Origin: Xanthocytophaga flava
GTDB lineage: Bacteria > Bacteroidota > Bacteroidia > Cytophagales > 172606-1
Direction: 5' to 3'
Assembly (NCBI RefSeq): GCF_030068545.1
Contig: NZ_JASJOR010000024.1
Span: 1 to 64,000, forward strand
Length of the DNA stretch: 64,000 bases
Position numbers and translations under genes: made by a program. Under the pieces are notes generated by a model that ran no database searches, was not told where the DNA came from, and worked only from the letters and a program-made list of their open reading frames with translations. Within the stretch, counting starts at the first letter, position 1, and every line of letters starts with the position of its first letter. Shown piece by piece: positions 27,811-35,610 of the stretch.

Positions 27811-29256
27811 TTAAAACTGAAAATATATAAATTCAGCATTATCAAATTTTCCTAAAAACAGAATCCCTAATATAATAAGATAGTAAAACGACCATCTTAC
27901 CCATACAGGTCGTTTAGTTACAAATGCTCTTACACTCTCACGCCTTTGCAATAAATGAACCACTTCCATACCGATTATGACCAGAATCGCAATTATAAAC
28001 TCAGACAAAGGTTGTCCCAACAATATATTTCGGAATCGAACATTCTGCCAACCTGAAAATAAATGTTTCACTATATACAAGGAGTCGTCAAAAGTGTTTG
28101 CCCTAAAAAATATCCAGGCAAAATTGATAAGTAGAAAGGTAGAGCCAATGTTCAACCACTTATTTAATTGAGGAAAAGATGTAATTCCTATTAGCTTGGC
28201 AAGCTTATTTCTAACTTTTAATGTATTAAGAGCAACTACTAAATAAAAACCATTTAAGGCACCCCATATTACAAAGTTCCAGCTTGCCCCATGCCATAGA
28301 CCACTAACTAGAAACGTAATAAATAAATTAAATTGCCAACGCCATTTTGGAACCTTATTACCACCTAAAGGAATATAAAGATAATCTTTAAACCAGGTTG
28401 ATAGAGAGATATGCCATCTTTTCCAAAACTCAGAAATAGTTTTGGAAAAATAAGGGCGATTGAAATTAGTCATAAGCTTAAACCCCATTACCTGGGCAGC
28501 GCCAATAGCTATGTCAGAATACCCGGAAAAATCACAGTATATTTGAAAAGCAAAGAAAATTGTGGCTATTACAAGAGAAATACCTTCATAACTAGTAGGA
28601 TCATTATAAACAGTATTAACAAATTCACTTAAGCGATCTGCAATCACCACTTTCTTAAATAATCCCCAAGCCATTAACTTTAAACCATTAACTACTCGAT
28701 TATATTCGAAATGATGTTCTTCATAGAATTGCCATAACAAATTCTGTGGTCTTTCAATAGGTCCTGCAACCAGTTGAGGATAAAACATAACATAAAGGGA
28801 ATATATGCCAAAGTTTCTCTCCGCAGTCTGATTACCACGATACACTTCTACAACATAAGATAAACTCTGAAATGTATGGAAAGAAAGGCCTATAGGAAGT
28901 AATATACTCATATTATTGACAGGGTAGTTCCAATGAAATACCTGTGCAATAGACTGGAAAGTATCATTAAAAAAATTAAAATATTTAAATACAAAGAGGA
29001 TAAGACAGGTAGACAGTATGGAAAAAATCAAATAGTATTTCCTCTTCTTCCCAACAGAATCTTCAATCTTTATTCCTGCGTAATAATCGACAACAATTGT
29101 TAGAAAAAGTATAAGAATATAAACAGGAACAAACCACATATAAAAGATACAACTCGCTATCAATAACATAAACCAACGATAGCGATGTTCTAAAAAAAAA
29201 TAGAGACTTGTAACTATTGTAAAGAAAATAATAAACTCAATAGAGTTAAATAACAT
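27811..29256 (-). CDS. MBOAT family membrane-bound O-acyltransferase (AlgI/DltB-like)
   Basis: 481 residues with about ten membrane helices. The MBOAT core is seen in LPIGLSFHTFQSLSYVVEVYRG, YPQLVAGPIERP, CDFSGYSDIAIGAAQVMGF, NRPYFSKTISEFWKRWHISLSTWFKDY and VSGLWHGASWNFVIWG. The last contains the catalytic His. These enzymes pass acetyl groups across the membrane to glycans such as alginate, peptidoglycan or exopolysaccharide. Its DltD-like partner follows directly. The exact glycan is unknown and no polysaccharide cluster is adjacent. AT-rich: 16 of the 60 bases from 27841 are G or C. Confidence 0.93.
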   Translation of the reverse strand: MLFNSIEFIIFFTIVTSLYFFLEHRYRWFMLLIASCIFYMWFVPVYILILFLTIVVDYYAGIKIEDSVGKKRKYYLIFSILSTCLILFVFKYFNFFNDTFQSIAQVFHWNYPVNNMSILLPIGLSFHTFQSLSYVVEVYRGNQTAERNFGIYSLYVMFYPQLVAGPIERPQNLLWQFYEEHHFEYNRVVNGLKLMAWGLFKKVVIADRLSEFVNTVYNDPTSYEGISLVIATIFFAFQIYCDFSGYSDIAIGAAQVMGFKLMTNFNRPYFSKTISEFWKRWHISLSTWFKDYLYIPLGGNKVPKWRWQFNLFITFLVSGLWHGASWNFVIWGALNGFYLVVALNTLKVRNKLAKLIGITSFPQLNKWLNIGSTFLLINFAWIFFRANTFDDSLYIVKHLFSGWQNVRFRNILLGQPLSEFIIAILVIIGMEVVHLLQRRESVRAFVTKRPVWVRWSFYYLIILGILFLGKFDNAEFIYFQF

Positions 29257-29299
29257 ACCTCTTTATTTTTCAGGTTTTTCTTAAACTACACTTGAAGGA

Positions 29300-29320
29300 C
29301 AAACTTACAAAGCAAATGTA
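29300..29320 (-). promoter_or_regulatory. Possible -7 elements of the O-acylation operon
   Basis: CAAACTTA (29300-29307) and CAAATGTA (29313-29320) read TAAGTTTG and TACATTTG on the minus strand, both fitting TAnnTTTG. Neither has a good -33 TTG. They lie 44-64 bases before the MBOAT start. Confidence 0.35.
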
Positions 29321-29398
29321 ATTCATCTATATCTTAAAGTCTGATTTTTTAGTTTAAGACGATAAAGTGCAGATAAAAACATAAGATGGTTCATATAC

Positions 29399-29443
29399 AA
29401 AGAAAAAGCCACTTTACTTTAAAGGTAAAGTGGCTTTTTCTTT
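29399..29443 (-). terminator. Terminator after the tRNA-Gly/tRNA-Leu operon
   Basis: Perfect 19-base arms (29399-29417 with 29425-29443) containing AAGCCACTTTAC, with T-rich flanks on both strands. It begins one base after the tRNA-Leu 3' end. Confidence 0.9.
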
Positions 29444-29530
29444 GTACCGGGGACGGGAATCGAACCCGTACGAACTTTTACGTTCACAGGATTTTAAGTC
29501 CTGCGTGTCTACCAGTTCCACCACCCCGGC
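29442..29530. repeat. Direct repeat, right copy (tRNA-Leu)
   Basis: 89 bases identical to 26560-26648. Sequence differs immediately outside the repeat on both sides. Confidence 0.9.
29445..29530 (-). tRNA. tRNA-Leu (TAA), right copy
   Basis: Identical 86-base sequence to the copy at 26563-26648: anticodon TAA, long variable arm, no encoded CCA. It follows tRNA-Gly on the same strand with a 70-base spacer and shares its promoter. Confidence 0.97.
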
Positions 29531-29600
29531 TTCAATTACGCCTAAGCATAACTGCTGAAAGAAAAAGTCCCGAAAAAGATCCGGGACTCGACATTCAGTG

Positions 29601-29673
29601 AGCGGGAGACGGGGTTCGAACCCGCGACCTCGACCTTGGCAAGGTCGCGCTCTACCAGCTGAGCTACTCCCGC
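29601..29673 (-). tRNA. tRNA-Gly (GCC)
   Basis: 73 bases. Acceptor GCGGGAG/CTCCCGC, D-arm with AGCTCAGCTGGTAGAGC, anticodon stem GACCT/AGGTC with loop TGCCA region giving anticodon GCC, T-loop GTTCGAA. No encoded CCA. First gene of a two-tRNA operon. Confidence 0.97.
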
Positions 29674-29691
29674 TTGTTGCGATTGGGACTG

Positions 29692-29721
29692 CAAATATAG
29701 CGGTCGTAATTCACAATGCAA
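29692..29721 (-). promoter_or_regulatory. Consensus promoter of the tRNA-Gly/tRNA-Leu operon
   Basis: On the minus strand: TTG (29721-29719), 19 bases, then TATATTTG (29699-29692), a full match to the Bacteroidota -33/-7 pattern TTG-N19-TAnnTTTG. Transcription would start about 10-15 bases before tRNA-Gly. Confidence 0.8.
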
Positions 29722-29950
29722 TACCTGACACAAAAAAAATCGCTTTTTTTTCACAAAAGCACCACAACACATTGAAAGTCAATAAAATATTTTTTAATAT
29801 TTTTTATCCCTCTGCTTTTAACCCTTCATCTAAGAATAGAGATTGTTCTTTAAAAATTTTTAGCAGGGCTACTTTTCGTTTTTACATTGCATTTGTTGTA
29901 GTCTGAAAAAACCAATTAGATAAAATCATTGGGTCAGGATACGAAATAAA
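29722..29950. other. Gene-free AT-rich spacer
   Basis: Between the tRNA promoter and the permease terminator. Long T and A runs; no gene or clear structure seen. Confidence 0.4.
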
Positions 29951-29976
29951 GCAGGCTGGAGATTTTTCAGCCTGCC
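29951..29976 (-). terminator. Terminator after the MacB/FtsX-like permease gene
   Basis: Arms GCAGGCTG / CAGCCTGC with a 10-base loop, followed on the minus strand by TTTATTTCG. It begins 34 bases past the stop. Confidence 0.75.
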
Positions 29977-30009
29977 TATACATAGCTTTCAATGCTATTG
30001 TCTAAAAGT

Positions 30010-32661
30010 TTATTCTGTTCTCAAACTCTTTACAGGATTAGTCAAAGCGGCTTTAATACTTTGAAAACTTACAGTAAGCAAAGTAATAAGCAAAGCTCCT
30101 AGACCTGTTATGGCAAATACCCACCAAGAGATTTCGATCCGATATTCATACTTTGTCAGCCAGTTAGTAAGGAAATACCAGGCGATAGGTGTTGCGATAC
30201 AGAAGGCAATCAATACCAATACTACAAAATCCTGGGAAAGCAGTTTCCATAGATTTAAAACAGAAGCACCCAATACTTTCCGAATGCCTATTTCTTTGGT
30301 ACGTTGCTCGGCTACAAATGAGGCCATTCCAAATAATCCCAAGCAAGAAATGAATATGGCCAAGCCAGCAAAAATAGATGCCAGTGTACCAATTCGCTCT
30401 TCTGCTGCAAACTTCAGTGCATATTGCTGATCCGTAAACTTAAAATCAAAAGGACTACCTGGATTAAACTTGTGAAATACTGTTTCTATTTTAGCTAATG
30501 ATTCTCTGGCACTGTATGTTGGATTCAGCTTTATATTAATCACATTTGCCCAGCCGTAATTAAGCATAAAACTAGTGGGAGAAATAGGAGAAAAAGGAGA
30601 TTCCATCACCATATCTTTGATCACTCCAACCACAATAAAAGGCCTATCTCTCCATTTGATTGTTTTTCCAACTGGGTCTTTTAATCCCATATACCGGATG
30701 GCGGTCTCATTGAGGACCATACCAGATGAGTCACTGGCAAATTGTCTTGAGAAATCCCGCCCTGCTACAAACTGCCAACCTACTGTTTTTCCAAAATCAT
30801 GAGAGACACCAATAGTTCCCAAAGCTTCCCTAAAATTCGGGTCTTTGCCTTCCCATTCAAATCCCCCATTCTGGGAATTCAGATCAGTGGCAGGAGCCGA
30901 AGAAGTTGACATGTCAATCACAGCTCCGGTTTTTAGTAATTCATCCCGTAATGCATTATAGTTATTGTACAACTCTGGAGTGTTCATGGTAACAGTAATC
31001 AGTCCACTCCGATCATATCCGACAGGTCGGTTTTTGGCATATTGAATTTGCAGAAACACAATAAGCGTTCCGATAATCAAGGTAATAGAAACTGTAAACT
31101 GCACAACCACCAGTACTTTTCTCGGCATACTGGCTAGCTTTCCTGCCCGAAAGGTTCCCTTCAATACACTTACCGGATCAAAAGAAGAAAGATACAAGGC
31201 AGGATAGCTTCCTGCTATCAATCCGGTAAATACGCTGAATGCAATACCTGCTAACCAGAATACAGGATTGAACCAGGGCATCGTCATCTGTTTGTCTGCA
31301 ATAGTATTGAATATAGGTAAGACAAGAGCAAGCAATAGAACACATATGGCAAAAGCAACCAGTGTTACCAATAGAGATTCACCAAAAAACTGCCCAATCA
31401 ATTGTGATCGCATAGAACCTATGGATTTTCGAATACCCACTTCTTTGGCTCTTTTTTCACTTCTGGCAGTAGCCAGATTCATAAAGTTGATACAGGCCAG
31501 CAGCAATACAAATATGCCTATGATACTAAAAAGCCATACAAACTGAATCCGTCCACCCTGCTTACCTGTTTTTTTATCCCATTCTGAATACAGATGCCAG
31601 TCACTCATGGGATGTAAAAAGACTTTTATTTTGAAATTAGCCAACTCAGGATTATGTCTAATTTTGATATCCTTAATCTTTTCAGATACTTTATTGAAAT
31701 CTGCTTTAGGAGCTATTTGCGCAAGCAATTGCCAGGAGTTGTTTTCCCATTCAGTGTTATCTATAGCTTGTTTTACCCAACCCTGTGTAGAAACATATAA
31801 ATCCCAGGGAGCCATAAAGGTAATGTCTTTAAACTCTGTATTGAAAGGCATATCCTCATAAACTCCTGTAACTTTTACATTCAGCCGATTGTCAAGTTTT
31901 ACAATTTTACCCATTGGATCTTCCTCTCCAAATAATGCTTTTGCAACTGATTCTGAAAGAAGAATGGAAGAGGGATCTTTTAACCCTGCATGAGTTCCTG
32001 AGAGCATTTTCAGACTCAGCATCTCTGGAGCTTGTGGGCCTATGTAATTCCCTGTCTTCATAAACTTATTGTCTTTATAAGCCAGGATATGTTCTCCTGT
32101 CCATGAGGAGGGGACTACATAGGTAAAGTCATCTTTATATACTGTCCGAAGTTCTTCAATCAAAGGAGCAGGCATATATTCACCTGCGCCAGACTCTCCA
32201 TTAAATGTAAAGCTTTGCATCACCTTCGCAATGCGTTTATGATTCTGGTAGTATGTATTGTAAGTCAGTTCATCATAAACCCATAGTCCGATAAGCATAG
32301 CCACAGCCATCCCTGTAGCCAATCCAAAAATATTGATAAAGGAATATCCCCTGTTACGGGTCAAATTCCGAAATGCAATTTTGAAATAATTTCTTAGCAT
32401 AGTCTGAGATAGTAAAGGTGTAGAATAGGCATGTTTAGTTGAACGTCGGCGAACAAATGGAGGCAATACAGAAACTACATCTATAAAATAATGCACATTG
32501 GCTGAGAACTTCCCAGAGCGAGTATAACAATACTTATATAATTCATCCAGATCACCTTCTACTTCTTCCAGTGTTTCGTCAGGATGGAACCAACCTAAGA
32601 GTTGTTTGATCCATTGTGGCGGCTTGGGTGTTTCGGGTAAAGGGTTATTGAAAGAATTCAT
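30010..32661 (-). CDS. FtsX/MacB-type ABC transporter permease with N-terminal prefix domain
   Basis: 883 residues. The N-terminal 80 residues (PPQWIKQLLGWFHPDETLEE, VEGDLDELYKY) are a permease-prefix domain. Then come a membrane helix (GYSFINIFGLATGMAVAMLIG), a periplasmic MacB_PCD domain, an FtsX block of three helices (with ARSEKRAKEVGIRKSIGS), a second periplasmic domain, and a second FtsX block (EQRTKEIGIRKVLGAS). This duplicated architecture is common in Bacteroidota, usually with a separate ATPase, not seen here. Such permeases act mechanically on peptides, lipoproteins or antibiotics; the substrate is unknown. Confidence 0.93.
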   Translation of the reverse strand: MNSFNNPLPETPKPPQWIKQLLGWFHPDETLEEVEGDLDELYKYCYTRSGKFSANVHYFIDVVSVLPPFVRRRSTKHAYSTPLLSQTMLRNYFKIAFRNLTRNRGYSFINIFGLATGMAVAMLIGLWVYDELTYNTYYQNHKRIAKVMQSFTFNGESGAGEYMPAPLIEELRTVYKDDFTYVVPSSWTGEHILAYKDNKFMKTGNYIGPQAPEMLSLKMLSGTHAGLKDPSSILLSESVAKALFGEEDPMGKIVKLDNRLNVKVTGVYEDMPFNTEFKDITFMAPWDLYVSTQGWVKQAIDNTEWENNSWQLLAQIAPKADFNKVSEKIKDIKIRHNPELANFKIKVFLHPMSDWHLYSEWDKKTGKQGGRIQFVWLFSIIGIFVLLLACINFMNLATARSEKRAKEVGIRKSIGSMRSQLIGQFFGESLLVTLVAFAICVLLLALVLPIFNTIADKQMTMPWFNPVFWLAGIAFSVFTGLIAGSYPALYLSSFDPVSVLKGTFRAGKLASMPRKVLVVVQFTVSITLIIGTLIVFLQIQYAKNRPVGYDRSGLITVTMNTPELYNNYNALRDELLKTGAVIDMSTSSAPATDLNSQNGGFEWEGKDPNFREALGTIGVSHDFGKTVGWQFVAGRDFSRQFASDSSGMVLNETAIRYMGLKDPVGKTIKWRDRPFIVVGVIKDMVMESPFSPISPTSFMLNYGWANVINIKLNPTYSARESLAKIETVFHKFNPGSPFDFKFTDQQYALKFAAEERIGTLASIFAGLAIFISCLGLFGMASFVAEQRTKEIGIRKVLGASVLNLWKLLSQDFVVLVLIAFCIATPIAWYFLTNWLTKYEYRIEISWWVFAITGLGALLITLLTVSFQSIKAALTNPVKSLRTE

Positions 32662-32884
32662 ACCTATAAATGTAAGTGACGTATGAAGGCTGATTAGTGT
32701 AGTCCTGAATCTCTATTACTTTACATTTTCTCGTACAAATCCTCTGCCAAAACAAATTATTTGGTTAGAAGGGCATTAAAAGCAGCTTTTAGCAAACTAT
32801 CGGAAAATAAATTGTTCATTTACGGACATTTCCAATTCAAAAACGAACAAGACACTATCTAAATAAAACGGGAGATTACTTGTA

Positions 32885-32925
32885 AAAAAATAGCATGACT
32901 CCTGAATGAAGTCATGCTATTTTTT
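32885..32925 (-). terminator. Strong hairpin terminator
   Basis: Perfect 16-base arms (AAAAAATAGCATGACT / AGTCATGCTATTTTTT) with a 9-base loop. T-run on both strands. It lies about 85 bases past the SDR remnant and 180 past the TetR stop on the minus strand, and probably ends that transcript. Confidence 0.8.
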
Positions 32926-33009
32926 ATTTCTATTTTATATACTTTGCTCTCAGAAGTACATCTATAGTTAGGTGCTATAAAGGCAGAAAGCTATCCTATC
33001 AGCCATTTG

Positions 33010-33060
33010 CTATGATTCTGTATTGGCCCCGGTAATTACAACGGTTTTATTTTCTATCGT
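33010..33060 (-). pseudogene. Remnant of a short-chain dehydrogenase N terminus
   Basis: On the minus strand one frame reads TIENKTVVITGANTES and then a stop. KTVVITGANT is the glycine-rich nucleotide-binding start of SDR enzymes, where GxxxGIG should follow. No ATG is found in frame before it and no further SDR sequence after it. It sits directly after the TetR gene, where such regulators often have a partner SDR. The rest was probably lost. Confidence 0.5.
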
Positions 33061-33104
33061 TTCATTAGAATTAGTTTTATCCTTGAGAAAGTCAGTAGTG
33101 ACTG

Positions 33105-33713
33105 TCAGGATTCAGGCAGAATGTCCAGGTCGCGAATCCATTGTCCTGATCTGGGTACAGTAAGAAAACCATTAAGGCTTAGCAACAGAACTGTCTGGTA
33201 TTGTTCGAGTAAATCCCAACGAGCATGAATCTGTGCATTGTCAGCAATAAATTTCTCTATGATTGTCTGATATACAGAGCACAGAAAACTCAGATCAACA
33301 GAGTTGGATAGAATTTTATGCTGTTGGGCATCCTGTAACAGCGGCATGACATGTTGCATCCAGAAATAAGTTCTGTACTTCTCTTGTCTTTCTTTGGCAC
33401 TTGGAATTTTTCGCACATCGAAGAGATAGGGACTTTTGTACTCTGCCAGAGCAGCCAGTACAACTGTCAATATCCGGAACACAACAATAAGCGAATCATC
33501 AGATGTTTGTTTAAGAAGCTGGATCTTTTCTTCGAGAGAAGTAATCCAGGTTTCCATACAAGCATTCAGTAGACTATCCTTGTTATCAAAGTAGGTATAT
33601 AATGTTTTTTTTGATAAACCTAGCTTGCTGGCAATATCACTCATTGTCACACTTTTAACTCCGTATTGCAGGAAAAGCCGATGTGAACCTTCAATGATTA
33701 GTTCCTTTGTCAT
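33105..33713 (-). CDS. TetR/AcrR family regulator
   Basis: 202 residues from the ATG at 33713 (TTG at 33728 would add five). Helix-turn-helix: HRLFLQYGVKSVTMSDIASK, then LGLSKKTLYTYFDNKDSLL. The C-terminal domain is helical. It is encoded 61 bases after the SDR dehydrogenase on the same strand, so the two are probably co-transcribed and controlled through the palindrome at 34589-34609. Confidence 0.9.
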   Translation of the reverse strand: MTKELIIEGSHRLFLQYGVKSVTMSDIASKLGLSKKTLYTYFDNKDSLLNACMETWITSLEEKIQLLKQTSDDSLIVVFRILTVVLAALAEYKSPYLFDVRKIPSAKERQEKYRTYFWMQHVMPLLQDAQQHKILSNSVDLSFLCSVYQTIIEKFIADNAQIHARWDLLEQYQTVLLLSLNGFLTVPRSGQWIRDLDILPES

Positions 33714-33774
33714 AATACCCTCTGTCAATCTGATAAGAGCCTGAATAAAAGTATCCAGGCTCGTCTATAAAATG

Positions 33775-34527
33775 TTACTGAGCCAGATATCCACCATCTA
33801 TATTGTAGTAAGAACCAGTCACAAAAGATGCTTTGGATGAGCTTAGCCACAGGGCTAGTTCCGCTACTTCTGCCGACTCACCCAAACGTCCTATGGGATG
33901 TAAGCCAACTAACGCATTCATTGCTTCAGGAGACAAATTAGCATCCAGTAAAGGAGTTTTGATAAATCCTGGTCCAATGGCATTAATACGAATATTTTGA
34001 GGAGCATACTCCAAAGCGGCAGTTTGTGTTAAGCCTACTACCCCATGTTTGGCAGCTACATACGCTGCAGAATTACGGAAACCAACCTGTCCTAAGATAG
34101 AAGCAACATTTACAATTGCTCCGCCACCACTTGCCAGCAGAGCAGGAATCTGATAGCGCATCCCATAAAATACGCCATTCAGATTGACGCCAATTACTTT
34201 TTCCCAACCATCCAATGGATACTCACCTACAGGAGACGCCGGACCGCCAATACCTGCATTGTTACAGGCAATATGCAAGGCGCCATATTTCACTACAGTT
34301 TGTTTTACCAAGACTTCATTATCTTCTGGCTTGCTGGTATCTGCTTTTATAAAGATGGCTTCTCCCCCCTTCTTTTTAATTTCTTCCACAACAGCATTTG
34401 CACCTTTTTCGCTGATATCACTCACCACTACCTTTGCTCCTTCTTCAGCATATTTAATGGCAATTTCCTTGCCTATTCCAGAACCCGCACCAGTTACAAT
34501 AGCAACTTTATTTTCAAGGATTTTCAT
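33775..34527 (-). CDS. Short-chain dehydrogenase/reductase
   Basis: 250 residues, the usual length of classical SDRs. Cofactor motif TGAGSGIG (residues 12-19), NNAG (about 89-92), catalytic Ser in NVASILG, YxxxK in AAYVAAKHG (about 155-159), and PG near INAIGPGFIKT. The acidic residue in VVVSDISEKG after the second strand favours NAD(H) over NADP(H). The closing segment FVTGSYYNIDGGYLAQ is typical. Substrate unknown. It heads a small operon with a TetR regulator. Confidence 0.93.
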   Translation of the reverse strand: MKILENKVAIVTGAGSGIGKEIAIKYAEEGAKVVVSDISEKGANAVVEEIKKKGGEAIFIKADTSKPEDNEVLVKQTVVKYGALHIACNNAGIGGPASPVGEYPLDGWEKVIGVNLNGVFYGMRYQIPALLASGGGAIVNVASILGQVGFRNSAAYVAAKHGVVGLTQTAALEYAPQNIRINAIGPGFIKTPLLDANLSPEAMNALVGLHPIGRLGESAEVAELALWLSSSKASFVTGSYYNIDGGYLAQ

Positions 34528-34588
34528 ACGTTTTGATTGTTTAATTGTGAACAGTGATAAAAAGAAAAATAGATTTTCTTTAGTTATC

Positions 34589-34609
34589 TAGTACAGCTAA
34601 GCCGTACTA
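34589..34609. promoter_or_regulatory. Candidate TetR operator upstream of the SDR gene
   Basis: Dyad TAGTAC-A-GC-TAA-GC-C-GTACTA: 6-base perfect outer arms plus a matching inner GC pair over 21 bases. It lies 62 bases before the SDR start; either neighbouring TetR could be the binder, the co-operonic one at 33105 being more likely. Confidence 0.55.
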
Positions 34610-34840
34610 ACAAGACAAATGTACGTCTGACAATTGCAGCAGAACGAATACTTTTTGCCGGATTCCTTGGACAATTTGAACATTCCCTCGTATCTCCTTT
34701 TCATACTAACTCCAGAAAGCTATAACTAGCTGGAGAGCTAGCACTCACAAAAAATCCACTAGGAGCAATCCATTTAATAGAATAATACAACCAAACAAAA
34801 ATGTAATCCTATATACAACAAGCATTTAGTGACAAAAAAG

Positions 34841-34886
34841 TAGCCCATCTACCAGCGGATTACAAAATCAGCCAGTAGATGGGCTA
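34841..34886 (-). terminator. Terminator after the TetR gene at 34969
   Basis: Perfect 12-base arms TAGCCCATCTAC / GTAGATGGGCTA with a 22-base loop. On the minus strand followed by CTTTTTTG. 83 bases past the stop. Confidence 0.75.
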
Positions 34887-34968
34887 TAAACGATATAGAT
34901 TTATCTAGCACTATTCTCCCCTTCTTATTCAATCTTATTTCTCCAGAAACTATTATAAGCTTTCTTTA

Positions 34969-35571
34969 CTAAGGAGTTTTAACCTTTAATTCTTCCTGTA
35001 CAATACTCATAATCTTGTCCAGCACTGTGAACAAATGCACTTGCTGACCAGTAATTTTAGACAGCATAATCCCTCCCTCTACCATGGCAATAAAGGTATA
35101 CGCATAGGTAGATGAGTCTATTTCATTACGGAATTCTCCGTTTGCCTTGCCTGCATCCAGAATACGTATCAATCGGGTAGCAATACCTTTGATACTATTT
35201 TGCACACGTTTTTTCAGGAAAGGAAGATTATCATCTGCTTCTACAGCCGTATTCAGTATGGGACATCCTCCACTGGTAGAGACCCCTTTCCAGATAGATC
35301 TGTAAAAATCCGTAAAGGCCTGCATTTTGTCTATAGCAGATTGTGCATTATGGATAGCCACATCCATATTTTTAGATAACTTATTTACATTATACTCAAA
35401 GGCAGCGATAGCAACATCTTCCTTATTCTCAAAATTGCCATATATACTCCCTTTGGTAAGTCCGGTTGCCTCTGTCAGATCACTCAGAGAGGTTCCCCAG
35501 AAGCCCTTTGAATTAAAAATAGGCGCAGTCTTTTCTATGATAAACGCCTTTGTCTGTTCTGCTTTCGACAT
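34969..35571 (-). CDS. TetR/AcrR family regulator
   Basis: 200 residues. Helix-turn-helix: APIFNSKGFWGTSLSDLTEA, then TGLTKGSIYGNFENKEDVAI. The C-terminal part carries GGCPILNTAVEADDN, typical of a large TetR subgroup that controls efflux or redox genes. It is encoded 39 bases after a FabF-type ketosynthase on the same strand, so it may regulate that gene in response to a lipid or other compound. Confidence 0.9.
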   Translation of the reverse strand: MSKAEQTKAFIIEKTAPIFNSKGFWGTSLSDLTEATGLTKGSIYGNFENKEDVAIAAFEYNVNKLSKNMDVAIHNAQSAIDKMQAFTDFYRSIWKGVSTSGGCPILNTAVEADDNLPFLKKRVQNSIKGIATRLIRILDAGKANGEFRNEIDSSTYAYTFIAMVEGGIMLSKITGQQVHLFTVLDKIMSIVQEELKVKTP

Positions 35572-35610
35572 GACCTTACTGATTTATAACACTCTTCCTG
35601 AAATAACTCA

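Noticed and set aside
26560..29530. Integrative element with integrase at the tRNA-Leu repeats
   Set aside because: No integrase or recombinase gene lies between the repeats and the repeat covers the whole tRNA; kept only as a possible cassette.
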